Shown in pieces: positions 34,941 through 47,500 of a stretch of 64,000 bases of DNA (positions are counted from its first letter, which is position 1; each line of letters begins with the position of its first letter). The notes beneath the pieces are model-generated. The model did no database searches. It had not been told where the DNA came from and saw only the letters and a list, made by a program, of their open reading frames with translations. The stretch covers positions 4,322,001 through 4,386,000 of the forward strand of contig BSDZ01000079.1 in the NCBI GenBank assembly GCA_030268105.1. Reading direction: 5' to 3'. This DNA comes from Volvox africanus (lineage: Eukaryota; Chlorophyta; Chlorophyceae; Chlamydomonadales; Volvocaceae). The position numbers and the translations under genes were made by a program.

Positions 34941-37900
34941 TCATGCCACCACCTTCTGGCTGCGTGCGAACAGAGTGTCCACCACGCGGCCCAGGGAGTC
35001 CAACACATCCAGCGCAGCAGGATAAACCGCGTCAGGAGGGGCAGGCGAGAAGACCTCCAGACAGCCAGCGCCCTGGTCCAGAGTGCCGCTAAACTTCTTG
35101 TCCAGGATCATCTGGGCGGGGCAGAAGGGGCAGAGCGAAGAAGTCACGATGTCCTTCTAACCATCGAAACCCCAACCCTTCTAACGCAAACCCAGCCCTC
35201 CATACCGCATTGGTCAAGACACATGTCCTCATCACCCAACTCCCATGCACCTGAGTGTGCTTATCCCACCCTGACGTACCTGACTGAGCTTTGACTCCAC
35301 TGTTGCGACCGGCAGCCCAATGAGTGCGGCCACGTGGCTGATTTCCACCCGGCTAAAGGGCTCGATGAGCCGGACTAAGTTCTGCTGCAACAACGTGTCG
35401 TACAGGGATGCCAGGTGGGCATGCACAACAACATCGTCCACCAACTGGGTCTTATGTGCCTCCAGCACGTCCTGCATGGGGCGAGGTGCTCAGCAGTCAG
35501 GCTCACTTCGTGTCCTTCACATGTCAGTTTCTGTTGCATCATCATCATCATCATCATCATTATATCATTATAAGCATATAAAGGACTGTCTTTGATAACA
35601 CCAACATAAAATATGTCGGTGAAATATGTCTGCCACCTCTGTGGCACAGAGGTGGCAGAGCGCCTTACGAAGACCTGGCAGGTAGAAACGAATGCGCACA
35701 GCCCCCATGCGGGAAAAGGGCATGGAGAAGCTGTACGGTGTAGAGCAACAGGGCTGCCGAAAGAAAAGCTGCGAAGCCGGAAGAGGTAGGTGCGAAAACT
35801 CGCCTACCTGGAAGGTCTGCAGCGACCGGTCATGGTACGCCTGGGCCACCGCCCGCATGGCCTCCACCTCAGGCCCCGTGTACTTGAGGCCGGCCTTGGA
35901 GCTGATGATGCCTTTTGCGAGATCACGCAGGGGAAGACAAAACCGTGTGGACCGGCGCCTACGAAAAGTTGCTTGTGCAAGACAACAGGATAAAAGTAAA
36001 TGCTGCTGGAAGGAACCCTAGATCGGCGGTTGGGAGTGCCGTGACGCAAAGAAGATGCCTAGGCTCGCGAAAGACGAGGTGTCCCTGGTCCTGCTTGAGC
36101 TCGCTGCATCGACCTCCATGGAATTTAAGTCCCTTAAGAGGCAGTCTTTCCAAACGCCTGTAAGCTCCGCCTCTGCCTCCGGTCCCCGCCCCGTCGACAT
36201 AACCTCCTGTACTCCTTGCCATTCCTTCTTGTCCTAACTTGGCCATGCGTTCTCACGGGGGTTCGGGATAAGTTTCCCGCCCGTGGGTTCCCTCTGGCAC
36301 TGGTACTGCTGCTGCTCTCCCCCTGTTCCCTCTCTCCCCCTCGCGTTTCGATGTTCGTCTCCCCCTCGCCCCATCCTGTCCTGTCCCGTCCCGTCCCGCA
36401 ATCCCTCATTCTGTCGCGCACCTGGCACGTCGTCCGCCTGATCTTGCCTCACCTTGGCCAGTAGCATATACTTAAGCACCTGGACAACACCATGCACAGG
36501 CACAGGCACAGCACATGCCATAAATCGAGCTTATGTCTGACATGGAGAGAGCTGGGCCTCCAGCAGGAACGGCAGACCGCAGTCAATATGCAAGATCGAT
36601 ACTGGTGAGCAAGGACAGCCGGCTGCGGCGTTACCCATCACGAGAAGGAATCGGCCACACGACAGGGAGCGAGGTTGCAGAACGTGTGGGGGGTATCAAT
36701 ACGTGAAGCGTGTGGGAGGCATGTGAAACCCTCGTTGGTGGCAGAAAACTCCGCACGATCACAAGAGGAAGAGAAAAGCAAAAAGAGGGAGGAGATCATG
36801 AAAGAAATCGCAGCTTAAGGCCAGAGGTGATATATATTAAGAGAGTTCAGATACAAAATTGCAACACATTTCCCAGGAAACCCTAGAACGGGAAAGGACC
36901 ACTGCGTAGAACAACTCGACGCCCACCCGTACACCCACCTGCGCGGCCCGCGGGTCATCCAACGAGGACAGCTGCTCAAAGCTTTCGAAGAAGTAGCTGT
37001 AGGCAGTCTTGTAGTCCTTTTCCTCAGCACATAGAATCCCGCTCTGGCAGTCAATCTACGTGGCGTACAGGAAGCAGTAGGAGACGCGCGGCTCTCATTG
37101 GTCTGGCCTTTGCGTGTGAAACAGCCAGACGCAGCGCGCAGAGCAAATGACCAGTGGACCCCGCACAGGATACAAGGCCGTTCAACGACAGCACTTGAGT
37201 GTTGTGATGGGAGGACACGAGGTCAGTCAGGGGCCCTCCTTTTTCACCCACCTCAGCCTGCAGTTGAAGTGGCACGTAGATTGCGTTGGCGGCAGTGCGC
37301 GCCGCCGTGAGGGAGGCCCGGGCCTTGGGCACGTTGCGTAGAGCGTGATTGACTGTGGGGGTCGTTGACGGTAGCACAGCACAGCACGGGGATAGGACAG
37401 CACAGCATAGCACGAACACAGCTTAAGAGGACACCAAGGGGTAGCACGTGTGAAGCTCCCTGGGTGAGATGCCGAGTCCGCAGGGTGTAGTATGCGGAGG
37501 ATGATCAGTACAATGAGAAAGCTCAAGCGAATACCAGTACTCAAACTTCGCACCCAACAACGGCTGGCTTGTGTTCGTCAAGAAATTGGCATCATTTGCT
37601 GTACCAACGCCATGCCTGAGCATCTAGTCGCGGAGTATTAACGTATTCAGGCCGCGGTGGGCTTCGTGTAAGGTCCAACCCCGATAAGTACTAGAATAAA
37701 ACAGCCTCCATTGTACTGGTTGGCGCCTGTGGGTTCCTGGGCCCGTGTCCGTTGTTGAACTTAAATCCACTACCAACACCAACCACTGTTGGTACGGATA
37801 CTAACAGCGGTCCCTATCCCGCACTGCCGCATCTTGATACGCGTCGCCGATGATGTATATGACGATTAGGCCTGACTAAACCTCAAGCTGAAGCGAACGC

Positions 37901-40724
37901 CTGCCCCCAAATCCCCCTCCCAAAACACTCCCAAGCCCGGACACACATGCCTGCTCGACCCACGTATCAATGAACGATGCGGGGAAAACATATCAGCAGG
38001 TTACTAAGATAAAGCGTACATCTGCCCGCAAAACAACAGCTTCCAAACCCCAATCTTCAGAGCATCAGCACAAGCAGACACACCCTTGCTCTCCAAAAGA
38101 TAGATGTCCACCAGTAGCAACTTATCGTCAAGCTTCTTGACCTCCGAAAGAAGCCTGTGACAAGACGTGTTGGGACAATGAGGGATCGACAAGCTTACCT
38201 CCTTAGGCTGGCACATCGTGACAGGGCTATCTGTTATTGGCTGACAAAGGGCGGGGGCCTCGAAGAAATCCGATTTCAGACACACAAACAGCTTACACGG
38301 GCACATTCCTTACGCAGACGGAGAAAGCACGCGCAGGCGTTCAGAAAACTTGGCGTGGTGTGGGAAACCTGGCGCTTAAGAGGGAGATCTTGCGTCCCGA
38401 ACTCCCACAGACGGCATCGTGAGATCAATTGCCGGCTCGAATGAGGCAGGCAACCCAACACCGCCTGCTAGAAGCTACAACCGAGCCAGAGCTAAGCACA
38501 TACAGCATCCCATGGCAAGCACACGGGACTGAACCCCAAGACTGACTCACGTGCCAATAAGTGCCAGGGCTGCCGGGTAGTCCTTAACCTGCGGGTCCCC
38601 CGTGTGAATCGCGACCGGACCAGCAAACCATGCGATCAGGGTGGGAGTAAGGAAAACAATGGACCCGATCGTAGCAGGGCGTGTACAGCCTATGAAGGCA
38701 AACCTACGTATTTTCCGCTTCTGAGCGCGACATCAAATGTCATGCACGTCAGCGAGCAGGTTATGAGGTGTAGCAGGAGGGGGCGGGACGGAATGGCACT
38801 TGAGTTCAGCAACCCCTCAGCAGCCGTTCCAGCCTCAATACCGCCAAGGCCAAAATGTCGCCTCTTTCAATTATCCTGCATATCAACAAATGAATCTCGC
38901 TGCCAGTTTGATTGACAGGATGAATTCTTATGAACGAAGCTTATCACAGAAGTCTGCATCAACATCCCAAAACATCCAGCGGTACCATCCACCTCGCGTG
39001 AGCATTTCAAGGCTTCCCTGTGGAAGGTTCGGGGGCAAACTGCCTTAGGAGGTATCCTGCTTAGGCCGCTGCTGGCCTCGTGCGCCAAGGTCCAGGTGCG
39101 TCCGACATACGTCCCATCTGTGTCGCCGCCCTTCCTGTTCCCAGATCGGTCATTACCAAGGAAGACCCTGCCCTCGCAGGTCGTGCCCTTCAAGTCGGAC
39201 TCTGCCAGCGCACCTGCATGTACAGGCTCGCCAGACGCAGTTCAATCCGCTGGCGGAGAAAGGTACGCTTCTCCGTCTTGGCCCATTCCACCTGGGCGCG
39301 GCACACGTCCACCTGCATGGGAAGGCGAACGGCCGGAAGAGGGGCGTGTGAGTACATAAATCCAAGGAGACCAAAAACCATGCCCACAACAATACCAGGA
39401 TGGCGGCATGAAGGATAGGAAGGCTGCGGACACGGTTACAGGAACCCAAAAAGCAGACGGAAGGAAAAAGGAGGAAATAGCTGTGGTATGCAGCAGCGGA
39501 CTAGGTGAAGATACGAAAAAGGGATCTTATGGAAGAGCCAGGGAGTTGGAGTTTGGGAAACATGTAAACAGGAGATGAACGACAATGCAGACAAGGTGGG
39601 CTGAAACGTGGACTGGGACGTGGGAGCATCCTGCACCTAAAAGAGATGGCAGCTCAGCAACATTGTTGATGTAAGGCAGAAGCAACATCCGGATACACCA
39701 GATGAGCGACAGCCCTAATCTGGATTTGATGAGTGCTGTGCTTGACTCCTTGCAGCAACTGCCCTTAAGCTGGCGTGGTCTCATTTCAATGGGTGGCATT
39801 CTAAAATCGCTGGCAAGGCGACAAGACGGCATGCATAGCCGAATCGGCAAGACATCCTAAAGGGAAAGACACCTTTAACCCGTCGAAATCAACTGTGGTT
39901 GAGCAAGCAAAGTACCCAACCTCCGATGCCACATCCGTGCATCCATACATGCAGCCTTAGATGGACAAACGCGCTACAATGGACCAGTTTGCTGGAATGA
40001 CAAGGTTCCCTTAATGTTGTGTGCGGATAGCACAATGCGTGCGGATACAACGAGGATCGATTACCAAACCCAGAGCTACAATATGAGGATCAGGATCAGA
40101 CTGGCTATGTGACGCACCCTGTCAGACGGCCAATCACGACAGCACGCACCTGACCACTCCCAAACATTTGGTCACATAAGGGAAACCCCTCCTAATTTTC
40201 AAGTGCATGGCCACGGCAGCGTGCAAAACCAGTGCAACCCAGTTGGCACCCAAGCACACCGCGAAACCCCCAAGGCAAACTAGGGTTTACCCAGCTAGGT
40301 GCTCATGTTGCGTCATATCTGATTTAGTATGCTCTCTGACAAGCTATGTAACAGGTTCCTACTGATAAAAGTTAAACTTCACTAGATCTATAATTATGTA
40401 CATGCGCACCTGCAGCTGTGTCGACCCCGGAACTTTTGCAATTGCATCGATGATGCTACGGACTAGTTTTGCTGTTTTGGCTTTGGGAATGGCGTTGAAG
40501 AACGTCCGCAAGGAGGTCAGCAGATCTGCGAGACCTTGTGCGTTGCCCTGTTTAATATAAAGCTCGCATAGCTGAGTGATAGCCTGCTCCTTAATACGCA
40601 CGGCGTCCGCATCAGAGTTGCTGTCCTCTAGTACTAGTCCTTTGAGCTGCTCTAAAGCGGCTGGGACATCCGAAGTCCCCAGTTCAGTGGCGGTCTTGAG
40701 CCTTCCCTCTAACTCAGACGCCAT
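34941..40724 (-). CDS. RPN6: 26S proteasome lid subunit RPN6 (PSMD11)
   Basis: Non-ATPase lid subunit that clamps lid, base and 20S core together in the 26S proteasome. Exons in coding order: 40724-40410, 39312-39214, 38588-38551, 38154-38084, 37352-37252, 37055-36939, 36479-36422, 35911-35808, 35471-35280, 35111-34941. The phase is consistent throughout and gives 421 residues, matching the usual 422. The match to plant and animal RPN6 is continuous: [87 protein letters not shown], then the PCI domain with [20 protein letters not shown] and the C-terminal [20 protein letters not shown]. The start MASELEGRL is the only reasonable ATG. It is divergent from the FkbM gene, with 832 bases between the two start codons, so the promoters are probably shared or adjacent. 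Exons of 38 and 58 bases are unusually short. Confidence 0.97.
35536..35562. repeat. ATC trinucleotide microsatellite in an RPN6 intron
   Basis: Eight or so CAT/ATC triplets lie in the intron between RPN6 exons 35911-35808 and 35471-35280. It also produces the poly-Met string seen in a minus-strand frame. Confidence 0.85.
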
Positions 40725-41556
40725 TTGTGGAAAGGAGAGCCGGGAATGGCCGGCCTGAAAAGACTACTTATGTACAAGGGCTACCCAACAAGGCAAGACT
40801 TCTTAAAACCAAGAGTAACTCTCCTATAACTTCCAAGAATGTAATAACGATGCTCGGTAAAGGGTAGTTTGTCGCAGATCTACATGCCCCCATCATCTAG
40901 AATTTGGCATATAGTAATGAAGCCGTACCATGGTTTGGAGCTGGAACTGTCAAAGTGGGAATCCCAAGACTGTCAGACATAGAGAGGTGTGAACCAACTG
41001 TTGCCAAGTTTTTATGGTTATGATTTTATTGTTTACTTTCTTATCATAAAACGGATAGTAACCGAAGAACAGCTTTGAGGGACAGCTTTTGGCCTACTAT
41101 TTCCTTGAATGTGCAAGTTACTCCGTTAGGATTTCCCGAAACAGGCTGACGGCTGATCTTGTTGGGGTCTGACGGCTGATCTTGTTGGGGTCTGTCGCCC
41201 TGGATCTGCTGGATGAGCACACCTTTGGAGAGGGGTGCAACATCTACGATCTTCAGCGATACCGCCGTTGAGGAGCTATGTTGAAGTCAAAATTACTATT
41301 ACTAGGTGCGGTATAGTCGAGTAGCTTTGGTTGAAGTTCAGGGAAACTTCAGTACCGCAATTGTTTTTGAACTTGCGTAGCGCGCTTTCATGCATCGCAG
41401 TCTAGCTGCTGCCAATGAATTGCGAAAGTTAACATATGTTTCGTATGTTGTGCATTCCTATCCTATGTATATGTATATTGGCCTCCTTTACGGACTTCGA
41501 TTCTCGTGCCATTCACGTTATGTAGCTGCTGCAAAGAGTCGCTCCATGTTGCTTTA
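40725..41556. promoter_or_regulatory. intergenic region between divergent RPN6 and FkbM genes
   Basis: 832 bases between the two modelled start codons should contain both promoters and 5' UTRs. A 23-base perfect tandem duplication (starting TGACGGCTGATCTTGTTGGG, at 41147-41169 and 41170-41192) lies inside. No core promoter motif was identified. Confidence 0.45.
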
Positions 41557-44500
41557 ATGGTATTCATCCTCGATGTGGAGGAACAGCTGTTTGGCAGACT
41601 GGATGGTATGTTGTCGGAGTCATAGAGTGACTACTAAGTGTGTACGTAGTTTTGTACGAGCACGATCGAATTATTTTCTTACACCGATTCGCCTAAATTG
41701 GTTGATTTCTTACTCCTAATCTGTTCCCATTCCTTTCAGTGCTCCTGCTAGGGACCTCCAGCCCTCCGGATCAGAGCAGGACCCAACAGCATACCGGAGC
41801 GCCTGCCACCGAAGCCACAACCTTTGGCAAGGGGGCGAGCTGCACTTCCTGTGCGCATCTGCATCGCTCTCCACATCTGCGCTCACGCCAGCCGTTGTTT
41901 GAACATAATTGGCACCAACATCATGGGACTTGGACACCATCACAATGGCTGCGGCCCGGGGTCTCTCGGGGCTCTAGTTTCGGCCACAGCAGCTCCAATG
42001 GAGGCTATTGGATCTTCAAATGCAGTAGCGCTGTTAGCAGTAGGTTTATGGGCGCTAGCAGAGGATGGGGTATTCGGGTTGCCACAGCCTCCCTCGTGGA
42101 CGCCGGCGGCGTCAATGTTGATGGGTCAGGGCTGCGGGGTGACCGCCAGGCCGCCTCAGGAATAAGCAGAAGCGCGTCGGCAAGTGCAGCTGCTGAAAAA
42201 GAAAGGCCCAACAGTGCCAGTGGCGGTGGCAATGCAAGCAGCGGCACGGGAGCCGCCGACGGGGCAAGCAACGTGTGTTCAGACTCGTGCCACTTGGTAA
42301 GTGCTCTTCACCGTATTTGCGTGTCCAGCAGTGAGTTGGAATGGAACGGTGACAGTTATGCACTGGTGCAGGAGGCTAGAACACACGTCACTGGGGAGAC
42401 GCAATAGAAGGGGGTATATATGCATATTGTAAACAGGAGGGTGCAGGGCAGAGCTGGATCTACCGGACTTCTTGGATTTGGGTTCGTGATGTGCACCCTA
42501 GCGGAAGAAGGGAGTTTCCTGGGAGGACGCAACCTGCGCCCTGGACCTGACAGCAGGTCAGCCGGGTCGGGGAAAGCTGCCCGGAGGGCGCAACCTGGGA
42601 GAATGCAAGCAGCCAATAGCTGTAATGGGCTCCGAGGGCAGCGCAATTCGCTGCCTGCTGCCTTGCTGCCTCGCGATTCTGACGCGGCGGGCCCCCAAAG
42701 TCCTGAGTATGGCGGTTTACATCTGCAGCAGACCATGAGGGGAATGCAATTCTGGGGTTCAGGGCATTGTCAAGCTCAGCCTCCCTCCTGCGTTTAACAA
42801 GGTTCTCGATTCACTAGTTTACTCGTGCATTGGTCCCATCGTACTCGTTTCTTGAGGGGAGTGTAGGTCCCATCGTATTGGAGGTTGAATGAATGATGAA
42901 TTTACATAATAGACCAAATCAGTGAAACCTCACCTTTCATTGTATAGAGACTTACTGCGTGGCTATCTCGTCGCCCGTTGAATACAATAGGCTCGCAATG
43001 GTATTTGTGAGGACGGGTCGAACATTATCAAGCTTGCCAGAGATGGTGGAGTGCAGGTTGCCTGCGACTTTGGCACAGATTGCACAGACTGCGGCCCGTA
43101 CCGGGGGATCGTCTCCACGTGGGGGTGAGTTACAGGTTATGGTATGTCGACAGATAAAGATGTTGTGGGGTTCAGAGTTTGTGCATTGTCAAGTACGTAG
43201 TCTGCTCAGGAGTTGTCGAACGATAGTGCTAGTCGGCGCCAGCGGACCAGCGCGTAGGCACTGAACTTGCTAACTGTCTGTCATGTAAATGCCACACGCA
43301 TGCCACGGTTTCTGTCCTCATGGACCCGAGGTTTCCATCCTTGCGGAAGTGCCTTTTATAGGGTTATTCCGTTACTTATGTCCTCTTTGAGCTATGTATT
43401 CCCCATCCGCCTATCACCGGTCGCCCACTCGCAGCACTGAGGGGGGTTTCAAAGGCCCAATCGACTTCCTGCGTCGTCAGGGTGTCAAGGTGTACGCGAG
43501 GCGGGTAACCTTCGAGCCGCGCTTTCTTTTCGCGTACACGGACCCAGCTGTAAGTGATGCTGCGAAAATCTTATGGTCTGGTTGCTGGTAACAGGGACAG
43601 AGTCGGATGTGCTGCCTCGGGCATATGCGTGGTTGTTTCCGGACGGTACGCACCATTTCCGCATTCATGATTATGTCGCAAGGCACGCCGTATCCTGATT
43701 GATGCGCTGTTTGATGTTTATGTGCTGCGTCCGCAGGTTGATTTGGACGTATCGGAACAAATTGAGCGGGCCGGCTGCATGGAGCTGGGAATAGTTCAGG
43801 TGATATGAACGTTTTGGTATATGAACAATGGCATGCGGGTGTTCTAACCCTGCTTGGGGGGGGTTTGAGTTCTGGTTGAGTGCTTTTTCGGTTTCGAGCA
43901 CCTAGACCAGGGCCGATGCGACAGCCAGCGCGCGCGCGCCAGTGGCTGGCTGCTATGACCGCGACTAGGGCTAACACATCGAAAAGATGGAGAGCTCGGC
44001 TATGCAACTGGTTGGGGCGCAGCTGTCAAGTGTAGCAGTCCACTTGAAGTACTGGATGGTTTGGAGCCAGAGTGGGCGATGGGAGGCGTGAACCTGGTTG
44101 AAGAGCGCGAACACGATTTCCACGGAGCCGAGGCCACTGCTCCAGTGGGTATGAGTGGGCTGCGTCCAGTCTGGGATCACCGAAGCGTGCGGTTGGGCCG
44201 CCTAGCTTGGCCGATTGATTGCGCTTAGTTCTCTAGAAGTCACTCTTGCCCTAAACTGCCAGGTCTTTCGCCATGTGCTATCCGAGCGCTGCGCGCCGTT
44301 CAAGGTGCAGACTGCCAGCTCGGAGGCTCAGGGATCGCCCCCTCTGGTGGTGGATGTGGGCGCCAACTTCGGATATTTTGCCTTGTATGCTGCGATGCTG
44401 GGCTGCAGGTGCGGGGTGATGCCGGGGCGAGTAGCGGGTGTGTGACCAGGCTAGAGACCTCGAGATAAGAGTGGCAACAACGTGAGTTGGCTTAAGCGAA

Positions 44501-47500
44501 AAAAAGGGTGATGCCTGTTGCACGCTGTGTTTGCTATGCCATTATTTTAGGGCTCTGCATGTTTGGGTGTGACGTGCGGCCATCAGGAAGCTCGATATGA
44601 ACTCCCGGGCACCACATCAGAGCCTTCCATTTTCCCTCAGCTTTAATGCTTTTATAGACATAAGAAATGATAAATTATAACCGGCAATTATTGCTACCTG
44701 TCACGAATAGATGCAATATGGAGCAAATATGGGCCTCCAGCAGCTCCTTCCAATACTGCTGCATTACTCCGCAGTTTGAACAACGCCTAAACGATACGGC
44801 ACAGTGTGGTCAGTGCTTGGGCCCCGGTTTCCGGTGTGTACCTTTACCGATGATGGGTTGTGGCTGCGCACGCAGGGTTGTTGCGGTGGAGCCGATTCCC
44901 CGCTTCCTGGCTTTCCTGCACTGGAACATGGCTGCAAATGGCATTAAAGTGACAACCCAGGCATGGGCAGGACCGGGGCCCGGCCTATCGGCTAGTCCTG
45001 GAGTCATCGTAGTGGAGCGTGTCGTGTCGACCATCTCCAGTCAAAACATCAGCATGGCGGCACCACGCAAGTAAGTTGGGGGTTGTGGTTGGGCTGGAGC
45101 TCTAGGATGCAGAACGCTTGAAACCAAACGAATCCGGACAGATGCGAGGTATTAGGAAGGTGTTTAGTTTCAAAGTCCGCCGTCACTGTCCCCTTTGCGA
45201 TCATGACACAGCTTCAGGATGCAGCGGCTCTGCCAGCTGGGGATTTTAGGAATCGGGGCATCATGGGTGTTTGGGCACACCGACCTGATTTACTCATTGA
45301 TTGTGTGTGGACGTTGCAATCGCAGCTCTTCCCCGGCCCCCTGACCGCATTCCACAGTCCTGCGCTGCGTCTGATTGCGTGTCATCTCAGGTCTCCCTGT
45401 TGTAAATGCGTTTGCGCAGAGGGGTCTGGGGAACAGCAAGCGTCGCCGGTATGGCCAACAACGTCGATCAGGTGGGTCGGTACAGCCGCAGGGGGGAGAT
45501 AGTTGGCTGGGAAACAGGAGCACTCGGTCAGTAAGATTATGAAATCCGCATCTCAATAAACTCTGATGTGTGCGGGGATAGTTTATCGGCAGAATGTAGT
45601 TGTCGCAGTTGCTTCTCCAAGCAAGTGTGACGTCGCATGGCAGTGCGGCTGTCGAACATCGTATGCTTTGCTTGGCCCTAAAGCGGGCAGATGCTGCGTC
45701 CCGGTTCCCGGACCCGCACGGTGAATCAGGGACTCTTGGAAAGGTTTCAAGCAGGTGACAGGGATATCATGTGCATCGGCATGCTTGGCTGATCCTGCCG
45801 CACAGGACCTGGAGATACTGACTGTTGGATCAACGCATCTGGACGAGATCGTAGGAGCGGAGCAAGTGCTACTGCTTAAGGTGGGCGAGCCAAGCAGACA
45901 CGTGTTTTATTCCATGCATAGGGTCCATTTGGCGGGATTGAGATTGTGAATGGTTTGGATGGACCGCGTGTGCAATTTGTAAGCCAAGCGTCCAAAATAC
46001 TTGAAGCAGGGGGTGCGCACAGAACGTCCGTGTGATGGCCATCAGTTGAGTGTCACGGTGGGATTTTTAGGTGCCTGCTGCAGGTGTTGCAGGCGCTTTC
46101 TCCCACAGCCGGCGACAAAACATATTAAAAGTACCAGCGCCCTCAGGCCCTGCTGTATCGCATCACCAGTTCCCTTGTGTAGTATCATGATAATTTTTAA
46201 GATGTCTAATCCTGTTAACTCCCGAGCTCTTTCTTATAAGAGCATGAGACAACACTTTGTGGCGCCGTCTAAACACAGGTCGACGTGGAGGGCTACGAGC
46301 CCGTGGTGTTTCAGTCCGGGCAACGGCTCATTTCGGAGGGACGGCTGGAGAACATCCTGATGGAGTACTCACCGGGTCAGTTTGCTGTAGAGAGGATGGG
46401 GGTATGCGACGTGGACGAGCGATATCAGGAGGGCAGAATCGGGGAACTCTACTCTCCTTGGTTGTGGATGGACCTGCAGTATTCAACTCTGACTGCCGAT
46501 TGCTCGTGCAGGTATGCCCGAGACTCTGCAGCGTTTCTTCCCCACGGTCGGCACCAAGGTATGCTGAGGCGCCTGGCACCCGGGCATGCCAAGGGTGGAT
46601 GCACAAGGCGAACGCATTCACGGCAGGGGGCAGGAAGCGGCGGCGACAGCGACGGCGTCTCGTGCAGCTGTTTGGCCTATTGTGCCATGGAATCTCACCC
46701 AGTGAAGCATGCGACAAAAGGGGGCACCAACACCATCGTGCACGCAATGCCTTTATGCGTTCGCCGGATGTGTTTTGAAACAGCAAAAATTGGCCCCGGA
46801 CTGACAGAGCCAGCTTTACAACAATTTCTTTGCTTCGTTCGTTGGCTGGTGCATGGATATCCATCAGTTTATGAAGACCTCGCTTATCAAAGCATCGAGG
46901 CCCTTGCCTACGATTTTGCAACGCCGATTCACCGTGGGCCTATCACCAGATGCTTGCCATCATACCTTGTCTTTCGCAGACACCGATCACAGTGGAGGAC
47001 CCGCCGAAGATGCTGTTGGAGATCATGAACAAAGGCTTCACTATCGTACAACTGCCGGATAACTTCGCCAAGAGCGGTGCGTGAGCTATGTCCATTACGG
47101 ACACTGGGCAACTGGTGCGACCGTCATCCGGGCAGTGTCAACATAGCCTAGGAGCGACTGACGACTGGTAAAAGAGACGACGGGTCCCACAGCGCCCTTC
47201 AGCTACCCATTAGCCGTCTTCATTGGCGTTTCGGCCGCCGCGGGCCCCACCCTTCCCCACCCTTTGCAACTGACTCGCTACAAATGGAAGGCACTCGCTT
47301 ATGCAGCTGGCGCTCAACGATTGGGCGATTTTTGAAGGATGGTGTTCCCAGACCTGAAATGGATGTCCACAGGCACAGGGTTCTACAGCCCAACCCCCCT
47401 TGAGTCGTCTCACGTTCCACGTTTGCCCGTACGCTTTTGCAACCCCTCGCTGGCACAGGGGAAATTAGGTGTAACTGATTTCACATTGTCCCTGTGTGCC

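Noticed and set aside
41824..42165. 114-codon plus-strand frame with Ala/Leu-rich hydrophobic runs
   Set aside because: It overlaps the FkbM exon 41740-42296 in another frame; the frame ending in CSDSCHL joins in phase to the rest of the conserved Cys module.
46328..46921. 197-codon minus-strand frame
   Set aside because: No family signal; it runs antisense to an FkbM exon and the next intron.
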